From contig JAEZGK010000028.1 in the NCBI GenBank assembly GCA_023437365.1, forward strand, positions 16,916 to 80,915: a DNA stretch of 64,000 nucleotides, written 5' to 3'. The stretch's first letter is position 1. Each line of letters starts with the position of its first letter. This document shows positions 36,246 to 44,421 of the stretch, piece by piece. The position numbers and the translations under genes are program-made. Under the pieces are notes generated by a model. The model did not search any database, was not told the origin of the DNA, and was given only the letters and a program-made list of their open reading frames with translations. Origin of the DNA: Bacillota bacterium (GTDB lineage: Bacteria > Bacillota > Clostridia > Lachnospirales > Lachnospiraceae).

Positions 36246-36296
36246 CCCGCATCTCAAGCTTGGGAAGCTCGCATTCTACCACTGAACCATATCCGC
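36226..36296 (-). tRNA. tRNA-Gly, anticodon CCC
   Basis: 71 nt without encoded CCA. Acceptor GCGGATA (36290-36296, read on the minus strand) pairs fully with TATCCGC. D-arm with GTTC-AGTGGTA-GAAT. Anticodon stem CGAGC/GCTTG around the loop TTCCCAA gives anticodon CCC (Gly). T-arm GCGGG-TTCGAAT-CCCGT with one G-U. The 3' half is the source of the tRNA-like copies at 21427-21446 and 18264-18280. Confidence 0.93.
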
Positions 36297-36317
36297 ATTG
36301 CTAATCCGCATAGTACT

Positions 36318-36345
36318 ATTTTATTCCTACCGTCAGAAAAGTCAA
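36318..36345 (-). promoter_or_regulatory. Promoter of tRNA-Gly
   Basis: On the minus strand TTGACT (36345-36340), 16-bp spacer, TAAAAT (36323-36318), about 22 bp before the tRNA 5' end. The remaining intergenic DNA to 36631 contains no other feature I can support. Confidence 0.65.
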
Positions 36346-36631
36346 GAAGAAGTATGCGACATAGGATAAAAAAATATATGACACGGACTAAAAAATCTGA
36401 AATACGGGAATAATTAATATGAAACAGCAGATCAATAGGGAGAACCCCTCCTGCATTATGCATCAAGCCCGGAAGCTCATAACTTCGATCAGGAAACAAG
36501 GCGTAGTCAATATGCGAATATCAACCTGGGCAGATTTTGTATATATTTGGTTGCAAAATAATTGGGCAAGGCAGGGAAATGAGGAATAATTAAAATATTA
36601 TCTGAGAAGAATATATTTTGAGGTGATAATA

Positions 36632-37537
36632 GTGAAAAAGAACAGTTTTACCGAGTTTTTCAAAGGAAAAGGTTATTATGTGTTATTATTTGTCGGCATG
36701 ATTGCAATCGGTGCCGTAGGTATCGTTGGTTCACAGCTGGCCTCCAAGAATGACCAGCAGGAGAATAGCGTGGACATCAATGATGTTGATGATAACATAA
36801 AGGCCGATGTGGGGGATACGAATAAGGCCGAAAATAACCAGATATCTGAGGGAATCGTCAAAAATGAGGGCGATTCGGCTACAGATGTTGCTGCAAATGA
36901 TGAAGCCAATGAGCTGGCTGAGAACAACGGAACAAATCAGGACGTCGCAGATAGTGAGGATATGATTGAGTATGAAGGCTACGCTGAGGGTAATGAAGCT
37001 AATGTGGAAAATACTGACGAGTATGCTGAGACTGATGCTGCTTCGCAAGATGAAGCTGCTGCGGTCGAGACCGGTTCGACTGATGCCCTCAATGAGGCTG
37101 CTGAGACCGTGGAGAACCTTTCTTTTAACGCAGACGATGGGCTTATGTGGCCTGTTATGGGCAACATTATCATGAATTACAGCATGGACCATACCGTCTA
37201 CTTTGCAACCATGATGCAGTATAAATGTAATCCTGCAGTGATTCTGGATGCAGAGGTTGGCACCGAGGTTAAGGCGGCTGCCACTGGTGTAGTTAAGGAT
37301 ATCGTAGAGAATGAAGAGACGGGTCTTACTGTAACGATGGATATCGGTAATAATTACAGCGTTGTATATGGACAGCTCACCGATTGTGATTTAAAGGTCG
37401 GGGACCTGGTTCAGGAGGGCTCGGTTTTCGCGAAGGTGGATGAGCCGTCGAAATACTATTCTGTAGAAGGCAGTAACCTGTATCTCATGGTCACGAAGGA
37501 TGATGAGACGGTTAATCCTATGCTGCTGCTCCGCTGA
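36632..37537 (+). CDS. SpoIIQ-like degenerate LytM/M23 protein
   Basis: 301 aa from GTG 36632, chosen because GAGGTGAT (36620-36627) precedes it. One N-terminal helix (YVLLFVGMIAIGAVGIVGSQ), a long acidic, low-complexity linker (about residues 40-165), then an M23-like domain: LMWPVMGNIIMNYSMDHTVY, GTEVKAAATGVVKDIVENEE and YSVVYGQLTDCDLKVGDLVQ. The histidine/aspartate of HxxxD and the final HxH are replaced (NPAVILD; YLMV), so zinc hydrolysis is unlikely. This matches SpoIIQ of sporulating Bacillota, which binds SpoIIIAH across the engulfed septum rather than cutting peptidoglycan. Sporulation role is inferred from fold and degeneracy. Confidence 0.65.
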   Translation: MKKNSFTEFFKGKGYYVLLFVGMIAIGAVGIVGSQLASKNDQQENSVDINDVDDNIKADVGDTNKAENNQISEGIVKNEGDSATDVAANDEANELAENNGTNQDVADSEDMIEYEGYAEGNEANVENTDEYAETDAASQDEAAAVETGSTDALNEAAETVENLSFNADDGLMWPVMGNIIMNYSMDHTVYFATMMQYKCNPAVILDAEVGTEVKAAATGVVKDIVENEETGLTVTMDIGNNYSVVYGQLTDCDLKVGDLVQEGSVFAKVDEPSKYYSVEGSNLYLMVTKDDETVNPMLLLR

Positions 37538-37582
37538 TATCAAGGACACTATATTTTACAGTCACGATGAGTGGCACTAGAA

Positions 37583-37627
37583 AAGGGGAACCTAAAGCAT
37601 CTGCTTTAAGCTCCCCTTATTTTTCTG
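37583..37627. terminator. Terminator between convergent genes
   Basis: AAGGGGA (37583-37589) pairs with TCCCCTT (37612-37618), with an inner TAAAGC/GCTTTA stem and T5 tail. Serves the SpoIIQ-like gene and possibly niaR from the other side. Confidence 0.75.
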
Positions 37628-38140
37628 CTACTGATATAAATATCCCTTAACCTTCAAGGCGCTCTCGATCCTGTCCAAAGTCTCTTCATTATCAGCTACG
37701 ACGGTATGCTGATGTATCCCGTCGGTCAAATCCTTTAAGGGAACGATCTTCTTCTCCTGAACCTTCTTCACGAAGTCATAGACATCCTGCCTGTTGCGGA
37801 TTGTCAATGCGGTGGCAATGTCGCCATAGATTTCATGGTTGACGACCACATCCAGTATCTTTCCACCGTTATCCACAAAGGTACATAGTTCATCCTCAAT
37901 CTGATCTGTTGTATGCTTAACCTTAAAAATTCTTTTTGCTCTGGGCTCATCAGTTTGAAGGATCAGGTAGCCCTTGGTGGTAGAAAATATATTAATTCCG
38001 GTTGCCCGCAGCAGTGTGATATCCTGTACAATTACCTGTCTGCTGACACCGAGTAGACGGGACAGCTCCCCGCCGGAAACCGGCTCTGTCTGTGTGCTAA
38101 GTATCTTCATCAGCTGCTCTCTGCGTTTTGTTCCTTCCAT
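37628..38140 (-). CDS. niaR: NiaR-type niacin-responsive repressor (HTH_11 + 3H domain)
   Basis: 170 aa from ATG 38140 (GGGAGG 7 bp upstream); the frame is open 18 codons further but without a ribosome site. N-terminal winged helix (EPVSGGELSRLLGVSRQVIV, then QDITLLRATGINI), C-terminal 3H domain with the three metal/ligand histidine regions: VVVNHEIYGDI, DGIHQHTVVAD. NiaR represses NAD synthesis and niacin transport genes when nicotinic acid is present. No niacin gene is adjacent, so it acts elsewhere in the genome. Confidence 0.85.
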   Translation of the reverse strand: MEGTKRREQLMKILSTQTEPVSGGELSRLLGVSRQVIVQDITLLRATGINIFSTTKGYLILQTDEPRAKRIFKVKHTTDQIEDELCTFVDNGGKILDVVVNHEIYGDIATALTIRNRQDVYDFVKKVQEKKIVPLKDLTDGIHQHTVVADNEETLDRIESALKVKGYLYQ

Positions 38141-38285
38141 CCGGGGTCCTCCCTCAAATTCTGATAAATGCATTTGCATTTCCTGCATATTCATATATAA
38201 TAAGGATGTTCATCAATAAATCATTATATACTGGCAGGCACAAAATGGCAACGCCTGAAATCATAGAAAAGAAATGGAGAAGGTT

Positions 38286-38555
38286 ATGTTCCGCTTATGG
38301 GCTAAAATATTTAAAGAGAATCGGATGATACATGATATGGTGGTCTGCAATGACGATCCGGAGCTTCGGAGAACGCAGAAGATTTTCGCTGCAATCGATG
38401 AGATCTGCCATACCTATGATCTGTCCAAACCGATTTGGCTGAATACGACGATAGAGGACTTCAAACGTCACGACAAGACCCGCTTTACAAAGGATAATTT
38501 TATCGATCCGATTGATTTTGATTATCTGGAGATCCATGTGATTGAAGAGGACTAG
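38286..38555 (+). CDS. Small conserved protein of unknown function
   Basis: 89 aa from ATG 38286, behind GGAGAAGG; ATG 38274 is an alternative. The chain MFRLWAKIFKENRMIHDMVV, then THDLSKP-like TYDLSKPIWLNTTIEDFKRH and ending IDFDYLEIHVIEED is a family I have met in Lachnospiraceae without a name. No motif indicates catalysis. 8 bp before the M15 peptidase gene, so probably co-transcribed. Confidence 0.65.
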   Translation: MFRLWAKIFKENRMIHDMVVCNDDPELRRTQKIFAAIDEICHTYDLSKPIWLNTTIEDFKRHDKTRFTKDNFIDPIDFDYLEIHVIEED

Positions 38556-38563
38556 GAGGTTGT

Positions 38564-39178
38564 ATGGAGTCAGCGCAGTATTACGAGCAAGAGGAATTCT
38601 ACTACGAGGAAATCCCTGAAGAGGTGAAGCAACGGATCAATGGCATTTCCTATAAAGAGGATTGCAGAGTTCCTTACGAGGAGCTTCGCTATGTACGGGT
38701 TACCCACATGGGCTTTGACGGTAAACCCCATAGCGGAGAGCTGATTGTCAATCAAGCGATTGCCGAGGATATCGTAGAGGTTTTTCGGGAGCTGTATCGG
38801 CTAAAATATCCGATCGAGCGGATAGAGCTGGTGGATGAATATGCTGCGGATGATAACCTCTCGATGGCAGCCAATAATTCCTCAGCCTTCAACTACCGCG
38901 TAATTGAGGGTACGGACCGAATTTCGCTTCATGGCTATGGATTGGCAGTTGACATCAATCCCTTGTATAATCCGTATCTTCATAAAGTGGACGGTAGCTT
39001 GACAGTAACTCCTGTGAACGGAGCGCACTTTGCAGACCGAACGCTAAACTGTCCTTATTTCATCCATGCCGGGGATGCATGCTATCAGGCTTTTGTGAAA
39101 AGGGGCTTTACCTGGGGCGGTGAGTGGACAGAGCATAAGGATTTCCAACATTTTCAGAAGGTTCCGAAGGAGTTCTGA
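38564..39178 (+). CDS. M15-family D-Ala-D-Ala carboxypeptidase-like protein
   Basis: 204 aa; AGGAGG ribosome site. Zinc-binding pattern SLHGYGLAVDINPLYNPY (H123, D130) and the late histidine segment WTEHKDFQHFQK, as in VanY/M15 peptidases. The N-terminal 40 residues are acidic and there is no signal peptide, so location is unclear; many clostridial M15_4 proteins of this type have the same form. Expected to trim or cut peptidoglycan peptides. It lies in a run with the small protein at 38286. Confidence 0.75.
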   Translation: MESAQYYEQEEFYYEEIPEEVKQRINGISYKEDCRVPYEELRYVRVTHMGFDGKPHSGELIVNQAIAEDIVEVFRELYRLKYPIERIELVDEYAADDNLSMAANNSSAFNYRVIEGTDRISLHGYGLAVDINPLYNPYLHKVDGSLTVTPVNGAHFADRTLNCPYFIHAGDACYQAFVKRGFTWGGEWTEHKDFQHFQKVPKEF

Positions 39179-39284
39179 TTACTTCGTCCTGCAGAGATGA
39201 GACATTGATTTTCGTGCCTTAAAATGGTATAATAAGGCTTGTACCAGAGAGAAAATGCACCGCACCGGCGGACAGGAGTACTGT

Positions 39285-40319
39285 ATGAGGCACATATTAA
39301 TTGCAAACAATGACTTGACCATGTTTACAGCATTGCAGCAGGCATTACAGGAGGATTATAGGATTCTACCTCTACCGGCTGTTGCCGGTTTGAGAGACTA
39401 TCTGATGCATATTAAGGTTGATTTGATCTTACTGACGGTATCCGAGGCTGATACGAAGAACTTTACCATCTGCGAGCAGATGAATACCTTCCCGGAAATG
39501 CATGGTATCCCTGTTATTTTTGTGACTCGCGAATCAGTTCCTTGGATTGAGGAGACAGTATTATCTCTAGGGGTAGGGGATTGCATTACACTTCCCGCGA
39601 CGAAAGCCCTGCTTTGCAAGAAGCTGGAGCATTGTCTGGAGTTATACCAGCTAAGGAAGGATAATGTTCACGCAGAGAAGTATCAGAGCGCCCTTTATAA
39701 CGGCTTCGCCGATCTGGTGGACAGCCGGGATGAGGAGACGGGCGATCATCTGAAGAATGCGACGAAATATTTTAATATATTACTTGAGGAAGCAATCGCA
39801 AATGATTACTATAAGGATATTCTGAGCGAGGAGGACGTCAATGACCTGCTACGCTCGGCGACGCTCCATGATATCGGGAAAATCGGTATCAATGACGGAG
39901 TCCTGAGAAAGCCATCTTCCTTGGATTCAGATGAGTATGAATATATGAAGACCCATACGACCCTGGGAATGCAGGCCTTTGATAAGATGATCAAGGAGAC
40001 CGGGGGAAATCGCTGGTTGTATCTGGCCAAGGACATCGCTTATTGCCATCATGAGAGGTGGGATGGAACCGGATATCCGAACGGTCTGAGGGGAGAAGAA
40101 ATCCCAATTTATGCGAGAATCATGTCCGTGGCTGATGTATACGATGCATTGACCTCGGAACGTTGTTATAAGGAAGCGATATCCCATCAGCAAGCGATGG
40201 AGATTATCATAGAGGGGAAAGGAAGCATGTTCGATCCCCGGCTTGTGGAGCTTTTTGTAAGTGCCAATCAGCGCTTTGAAGCAGAGCTGACAGGCATCAA
40301 TAACACTACGGAAAGCTAG
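39285..40319 (+). CDS. HD-GYP phosphodiesterase with degenerate receiver domain
   Basis: 344 aa from ATG 39285 (AGGAG 6 bp upstream). Residues 1-120 have the receiver fold (HILIANNDLTMFTALQQALQ, then VDLILLTVSEAD), but the phospho-acceptor aspartate is threonine (DLILLT), and the usual KP near the end reads ITLPAT. So phosphorylation is unlikely. The C-terminal part is an HD-GYP domain: LHDIGKIGINDGVLRKP, then HHERWDGTGYPNGLRGEEIP, with all signature residues. It should hydrolyse cyclic-di-GMP or a related dinucleotide. Only 14 bp before dnaX. Confidence 0.85.
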   Translation: MRHILIANNDLTMFTALQQALQEDYRILPLPAVAGLRDYLMHIKVDLILLTVSEADTKNFTICEQMNTFPEMHGIPVIFVTRESVPWIEETVLSLGVGDCITLPATKALLCKKLEHCLELYQLRKDNVHAEKYQSALYNGFADLVDSRDEETGDHLKNATKYFNILLEEAIANDYYKDILSEEDVNDLLRSATLHDIGKIGINDGVLRKPSSLDSDEYEYMKTHTTLGMQAFDKMIKETGGNRWLYLAKDIAYCHHERWDGTGYPNGLRGEEIPIYARIMSVADVYDALTSERCYKEAISHQQAMEIIIEGKGSMFDPRLVELFVSANQRFEAELTGINNTTES

Positions 40320-40333
40320 AAAGGAAGCAGTCC

Positions 40334-41905
40334 ATGTCATACACGGCTCTTTATAGAAAATTCCGCCCGGACAACTTTCACGATGTGAGAGGGCAGGAAC
40401 ATATCGTAACAACCCTGAAGAACCAGGTGAAGGCCGGCCGTATCGGACACGCCTATCTGTTCACGGGGACCAGGGGCACCGGTAAGACGACAGTGGCGAA
40501 GCTTCTTGCGAAGGTAGTCAATTGTGAGAATCCGGTGGATGGTAATCCCTGTAATGAATGCAGGATGTGTAAGGGCATCGCCGCTCAGACCTCGATGAAT
40601 GTCATTGAGATTGACGCCGCTTCCAACAACGGTGTGGACAATGTCCGTGAGATTGTGGAAGAGGTCAGATACTCTCCGACAGAAGGAAAATATAAAGTAT
40701 ATATCATTGACGAGGTTCATATGCTTTCGGCAGGAGCCTTCAATGCTCTCTTAAAAACCATCGAAGAGCCGCCGTCCTATGTCATCTTTATCCTGGCGAC
40801 GACGGAGGTTCATAAGATACCGGTAACGATTTTGAGCAGATGCCAGAGATATGATTTCAAAAGAATTACCATAGATACCATTACCGAACGCCTTGTGGAG
40901 CTGATGCAAGAGGAGAATATCGAAGCGGAGGAGAAAGCCCTTCGTTATGTGGCAAGAGCAGGCGACGGTTCCATGCGTGATGCACTCAGTTTACTGGATC
41001 AATGCATTTCCTTCTATCTTGGGAAGAAGCTGACCTATGATAATGTGCTTGAGGTGCTCGGCGCAGTCGATACGCAGGTGTTCGCGAAGCTCCTTAGCTT
41101 TATCAGAGCGCAGGATGTCACCGGCTGCATCAAGCTTCTGGAGGAGATTGAAAGCTCCGGCCGCGAGCTTGGACAATTTACGATTGATTTTATCTGGTAT
41201 CTCAGAAATCTTCTGTTGATTAAGACAACAGAGGACATCTCGGATATCGTTATTGAGATTTCTACTGAGAATTTGGCACTGCTTAAGCAGGAAGCCCAGG
41301 ACATCGATGAGCTGTCCCTGATGCGATATATCAGGGTATTCTCCGAGCTGTCCAACCAGATCCGCTATGCTTCCAGGAAGAGGGTACTGATCGAGATATC
41401 CCTAATTAAGCTTTGCAAGCCTGAGATGGAATTGAACCTCGATTCTATCGTAGATCGCCTGAAGCTGCTTGAAGAGAAGCTGGAAAAGGGGGTTGTCGTG
41501 GAAGCCAGAGGTACTGTCTCGCGTAAGGAAGCAGGTAGCGAAGCCCCGGCACCGAAACCGCAGGTGATCCTGCCGGAGGCATTACCGGAGGATTTGCGGC
41601 AGGCGGCCTCGAACTGGAAGAATATCGTCAGTCAGGCAGGACGTAAGGCGCCGGCACTGGCAACCGTACTTCAGGGAGCAACCCTGAGTGTGGAGGGTCA
41701 AAGCCTACAGCTGGTCGTTACTAACCCGCTCGATAAGGATATCATTGAACGGGAGGCTCATATGCAGCTGATCAAGGATACGATTGCACAGCTGCTGCAT
41801 AAGCAGGTGCAGCTGAATGTAAGATACCTAGACAGAAATAAGGAACGTCTGGAGGAGGTTCCGGATCTTGCGAAGCTGATCAAGATACCGATCCAGTATG
41901 AATAA
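40334..41905 (+). CDS. dnaX: DNA polymerase III subunits gamma/tau
   Basis: 523 aa. AAA+ clamp-loader: YRKFRPDNFHDVRGQEHIV, Walker A GTRGTGKTT (residues 45-53), zinc cysteines CENPVDGNPCNECRMC (about 64-79), Walker B IIDEVHMLS, sensor and arginine finger LATTEVHKIPVTILSRCQR. The C-terminal third is the tau-type extension. Loads the sliding clamp during replication. No obvious slippery frameshift site was noticed. Followed by ybaB, as in most Bacillota. Confidence 0.95.
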   Translation: MSYTALYRKFRPDNFHDVRGQEHIVTTLKNQVKAGRIGHAYLFTGTRGTGKTTVAKLLAKVVNCENPVDGNPCNECRMCKGIAAQTSMNVIEIDAASNNGVDNVREIVEEVRYSPTEGKYKVYIIDEVHMLSAGAFNALLKTIEEPPSYVIFILATTEVHKIPVTILSRCQRYDFKRITIDTITERLVELMQEENIEAEEKALRYVARAGDGSMRDALSLLDQCISFYLGKKLTYDNVLEVLGAVDTQVFAKLLSFIRAQDVTGCIKLLEEIESSGRELGQFTIDFIWYLRNLLLIKTTEDISDIVIEISTENLALLKQEAQDIDELSLMRYIRVFSELSNQIRYASRKRVLIEISLIKLCKPEMELNLDSIVDRLKLLEEKLEKGVVVEARGTVSRKEAGSEAPAPKPQVILPEALPEDLRQAASNWKNIVSQAGRKAPALATVLQGATLSVEGQSLQLVVTNPLDKDIIEREAHMQLIKDTIAQLLHKQVQLNVRYLDRNKERLEEVPDLAKLIKIPIQYE

Positions 41906-41962
41906 AGACGCATTAAACTAAGATGATTATGAAGCTTTACAATATGAAAGGAGATACAGGCA

Positions 41963-42319
41963 ATGGCTAAAAAAGGTGGATTTCCGGGCGGTGGTATCCC
42001 GGGAAATATGGGAAATCTGATGAAACAGGCTCAGAGAATGCAAAAGCAGATGGAGGAGAAGAGCAAGGAGCTTGAAGATAAAGAGTTCGAAGCAAGTGCA
42101 GGCGGCGGAGCAGTTACGGTAAAGGTATCCGGCAAGAAGGAGATTACCTCTGTCAAGCTCAGCAAAGAGGTAGTGGATCCTGATGACATTGAGATGCTTG
42201 AGGACCTGATCGTGGCAGCAGCCAATGAAGCGCTTCGTAAAATGGAGGAGGAATCCTCTGCAGTGATGGGTTCGATCACCGGTGGACTCGGTGCCGGAAT
42301 GCCGGGCTTTCCGTTCTAA
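41963..42319 (+). CDS. ybaB: YbaB/EbfC family nucleoid-associated protein
   Basis: 118 aa; AAAGGAG ribosome site. Gly/Met-rich start (GGFPGGGIPGNMGNLMKQAQ), helix MQKQMEEKSKELEDKEFEAS, beta sheet with VKVSGKKEITSVKLSKEV and tail GLGAGMPGF. A small dimeric DNA-binding protein, normally between dnaX and recR; here two lipoprotein genes intervene before recR. Confidence 0.92.
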   Translation: MAKKGGFPGGGIPGNMGNLMKQAQRMQKQMEEKSKELEDKEFEASAGGGAVTVKVSGKKEITSVKLSKEVVDPDDIEMLEDLIVAAANEALRKMEEESSAVMGSITGGLGAGMPGFPF

Positions 42320-42348
42320 GAATGAATTATTAATATGAAGAGATAAGG

Positions 42349-42383
42349 ATGCTCTATACCGGAGAAGGTATGGAGCATTTTTT
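42349..42383 (+). terminator. Terminator after ybaB
   Basis: ATGCTCTATACC (42349-42360) pairs with GGTATGGAGCAT (42367-42378), 12 bp with one wobble and a GGAGAA loop, followed by T5. It separates dnaX-ybaB from the inserted genes. The further 270 bp to 42652 hold only an AT-rich upstream region. Confidence 0.85.
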
Positions 42384-42652
42384 ACAGGTTTCTTTAATGG
42401 AGGAAGCTATAGAAGGAAATCTGCTATCATGGTATTACCCAGGGAATAAAAGAGATATTGAAGTATCTGAATGGGTGGTATAAAATATAAAACAGATAGA
42501 TCATTGTAATTTTATTACCAAAAATCTTGTTAGACATATCAGCCGATAGCAGTATTTAGTTCTGAAAGTAGTTTTTATTATCGACAGGGGGAAGATGGCA
42601 CTATTGTAAATGAGGGAAGACATAAGAAATTATATTTAACAGGGGGGATTAG

Positions 42653-43957
42653 ATGTTACAAGGGAGTAGAAAGAGGTTTTATGTGCTGATTATGGCTTTA
42701 AGCCTGGCGTTAGCAGGCTGTGAGAAAGACTTCGGTAATGAGTCAGGAAAGAAGGCAGAGTTAAGCGTAGTCGATGCGGTAGATACCAAGGAAAGGCCAA
42801 AGACGGAATTTCGCGCTGCGAAACCGTCAGTTGCCGTCTGGTCTATGCTCGAGAAGGCACCGACGAAGCTTGAGGAAGCAGAAAAGTGGGGAGACGCCTA
42901 TGACTTCAGACTTACTGATTTATCCGCATTAGATTTGTCGGGTGAATACGAGGGTATGAAGAATATCGTATTTGATACCTTCACTACATGGCCGGACAAG
43001 CTACCCAAGGGTTTTGACCCGGAGGCAGTTATGGAGACAGGCAAAAACCCCGGGCTTGGAATTCGAAGCCTTCATGATAAGGGCATCACCGGAAAGGGTG
43101 TCAATATTGCAATCATAGATCAAATGCTTCTGCTAGAGCATCAGGAATATGCCAGCAGGATTAAGCTCTATGAGCAAGGGAATGGGGATATGATGGCCAG
43201 TATGCATGGTCCGTTTGTGGCAAGCTTATCGGTAGGAAAGGACATTGGAGTTGCACCGGATGCAGGGCTTTATTTTATCGGGACCTATAATTATAGTATA
43301 ACTCCGGGGAAAATGGGGCTGGATTATACTTATTATGCAGATGCCATTGACAGGATTCTCGAAATCAATTCCGGTCTGCCTAAGGAGGAGAAGATCAGGG
43401 CGATATCAATTTCAGCCTGTTGGAGTCCCGATAATAGAGGTTATGAGGAACTCACTGCTGCGATAGAACGAGCTAAGAAAGAGGGAGTCTTTGTTATCTC
43501 CTGCAATTTGTTTGAAAACTATGGCTTCTGGCAGTATAGCCTGGATAAAGAGCCGGGTACCGATCCGGACAAGGAGGAATCCTATACAAATCTCGAATGG
43601 GAACGTTGGATTCATGAGGTTTCCAATATCTCGGGCTTTTCGAAATACTTTCAGGATCAATTCTCAAAAGACTTTAAAGGAGAGTTTCTGCTAGTCCCGG
43701 CAAATTCCCGTACCTATGCGGAAGCTACCGGAGATAACGTGTATTGTTTCAGCCGGTTCGGAGGCTGGAGCGCTATGGAGCCTTATATAGCCGGTCTTTA
43801 TGCAATGGCCTGTCAGGTGAAGCCGGATGTCACGCCTGAGCTTTTCTGGAAGACAGCCATGGAGACAGGAGCTTCCAGAGAGGTTACCAGAGGAGACGAA
43901 ACATACCCTGCCAGGATGCTCAATCCGGTCGCACTCATAGAGAGCTTACAGCAGTAA
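42653..43957 (+). CDS. S8-like (subtilisin-fold) lipoprotein, copy 1
   Basis: 434 aa. Lipoprotein signal with lipobox LALAGC (C23). After a linker, a subtilisin-like domain with unusual motifs: Asp in GVNIAIIDQMLLLEHQ (D156), His in SMHGPFVASLSVG (H185; standard HGTHVAG), Ser in FGGWSAMEPYIAGLYAMA (S373; standard GTSMATP). The triad and order are those of family S8, so it is probably an extracytoplasmic serine protease, though the altered surroundings leave activity unproven. A close paralogue follows at 44422. The pair lies between ybaB and recR. Confidence 0.7.
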   Translation: MLQGSRKRFYVLIMALSLALAGCEKDFGNESGKKAELSVVDAVDTKERPKTEFRAAKPSVAVWSMLEKAPTKLEEAEKWGDAYDFRLTDLSALDLSGEYEGMKNIVFDTFTTWPDKLPKGFDPEAVMETGKNPGLGIRSLHDKGITGKGVNIAIIDQMLLLEHQEYASRIKLYEQGNGDMMASMHGPFVASLSVGKDIGVAPDAGLYFIGTYNYSITPGKMGLDYTYYADAIDRILEINSGLPKEEKIRAISISACWSPDNRGYEELTAAIERAKKEGVFVISCNLFENYGFWQYSLDKEPGTDPDKEESYTNLEWERWIHEVSNISGFSKYFQDQFSKDFKGEFLLVPANSRTYAEATGDNVYCFSRFGGWSAMEPYIAGLYAMACQVKPDVTPELFWKTAMETGASREVTRGDETYPARMLNPVALIESLQQ

Positions 43958-43964
43958 GGATGGC

Positions 43965-44063
43965 TAATGTCAGACCTTGAATGAATTCTGCTTAAAAATC
44001 GATGGCCTTTACGGTATGATGAAACAAGGGTAAAGGAGCCAAAATCATGGATTGCTATAGCAG
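43965..44063 (+). pseudogene. Leftover copy of the recR upstream region and first codons
   Basis: These 99 bp align base for base with 45896-45994, which contain the recR promoter side, ribosome site (AAAGGAGCC) and start. ATGGATTGCTATAGCAG (44047-44063) equals recR codons 1-5/6 with one change, then the match stops. It shows that the duplicated unit was lipoprotein gene plus recR start. Confidence 0.8.
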
Positions 44064-44214
44064 TATTGCTTCCACAATGAGGGCAAATCCGTTGAGAAGG
44101 TTTAGTCTCAAGGTTTAGATAAAAAATGTAACAGAATGATCTGCATGAACAACTATTTTGATAAGAACCTCTTCTAAATTCAGAAGATTATTGTACAATG
44201 AGATTGCATTAGTT

Positions 44215-44275
44215 AGAAACCTCCTTAGAAAATGTTTGTTTGTCGACGTTCAGGCTCTGGGAGGTTTCTTTTATT
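44215..44275 (+). terminator. Terminator between the two lipoprotein genes
   Basis: AGAAACCTCC (44215-44224) pairs with GGAGGTTTCT (44260-44269), followed by TTTATTT. The loop of 35 nt is long. The rest of 43958-44421 holds the recR remnant and an AT-rich promoter region for the next gene. Confidence 0.65.
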
Positions 44276-44421
44276 TCGTAAAATACTGATCGAGTTTTAT
44301 CGAATAGCTATATAAAAATATTGAAGTTTTCAATATATGTTATATAATGTAAATACATGACAATTGTTATAATCGACAGGATGCAACCTTATACGACTTT
44401 TATTTCTTAAGGAGGGGTAAC

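Noticed and set aside
18092..36296. Complete integrative element with integrase
   Set aside because: No tyrosine or serine recombinase, excisionase or relaxase is found between the repeats; only the ends and cargo can be supported.
36254..36499. Minus-strand frame over the tRNA-Gly region
   Set aside because: It overlaps the tRNA and its promoter, lacks a ribosome site and has no protein-like features.
36632..37537. Active M23 endopeptidase
   Set aside because: The metal-binding histidines and aspartate of M23 are replaced, so a structural SpoIIQ-like role is preferred.
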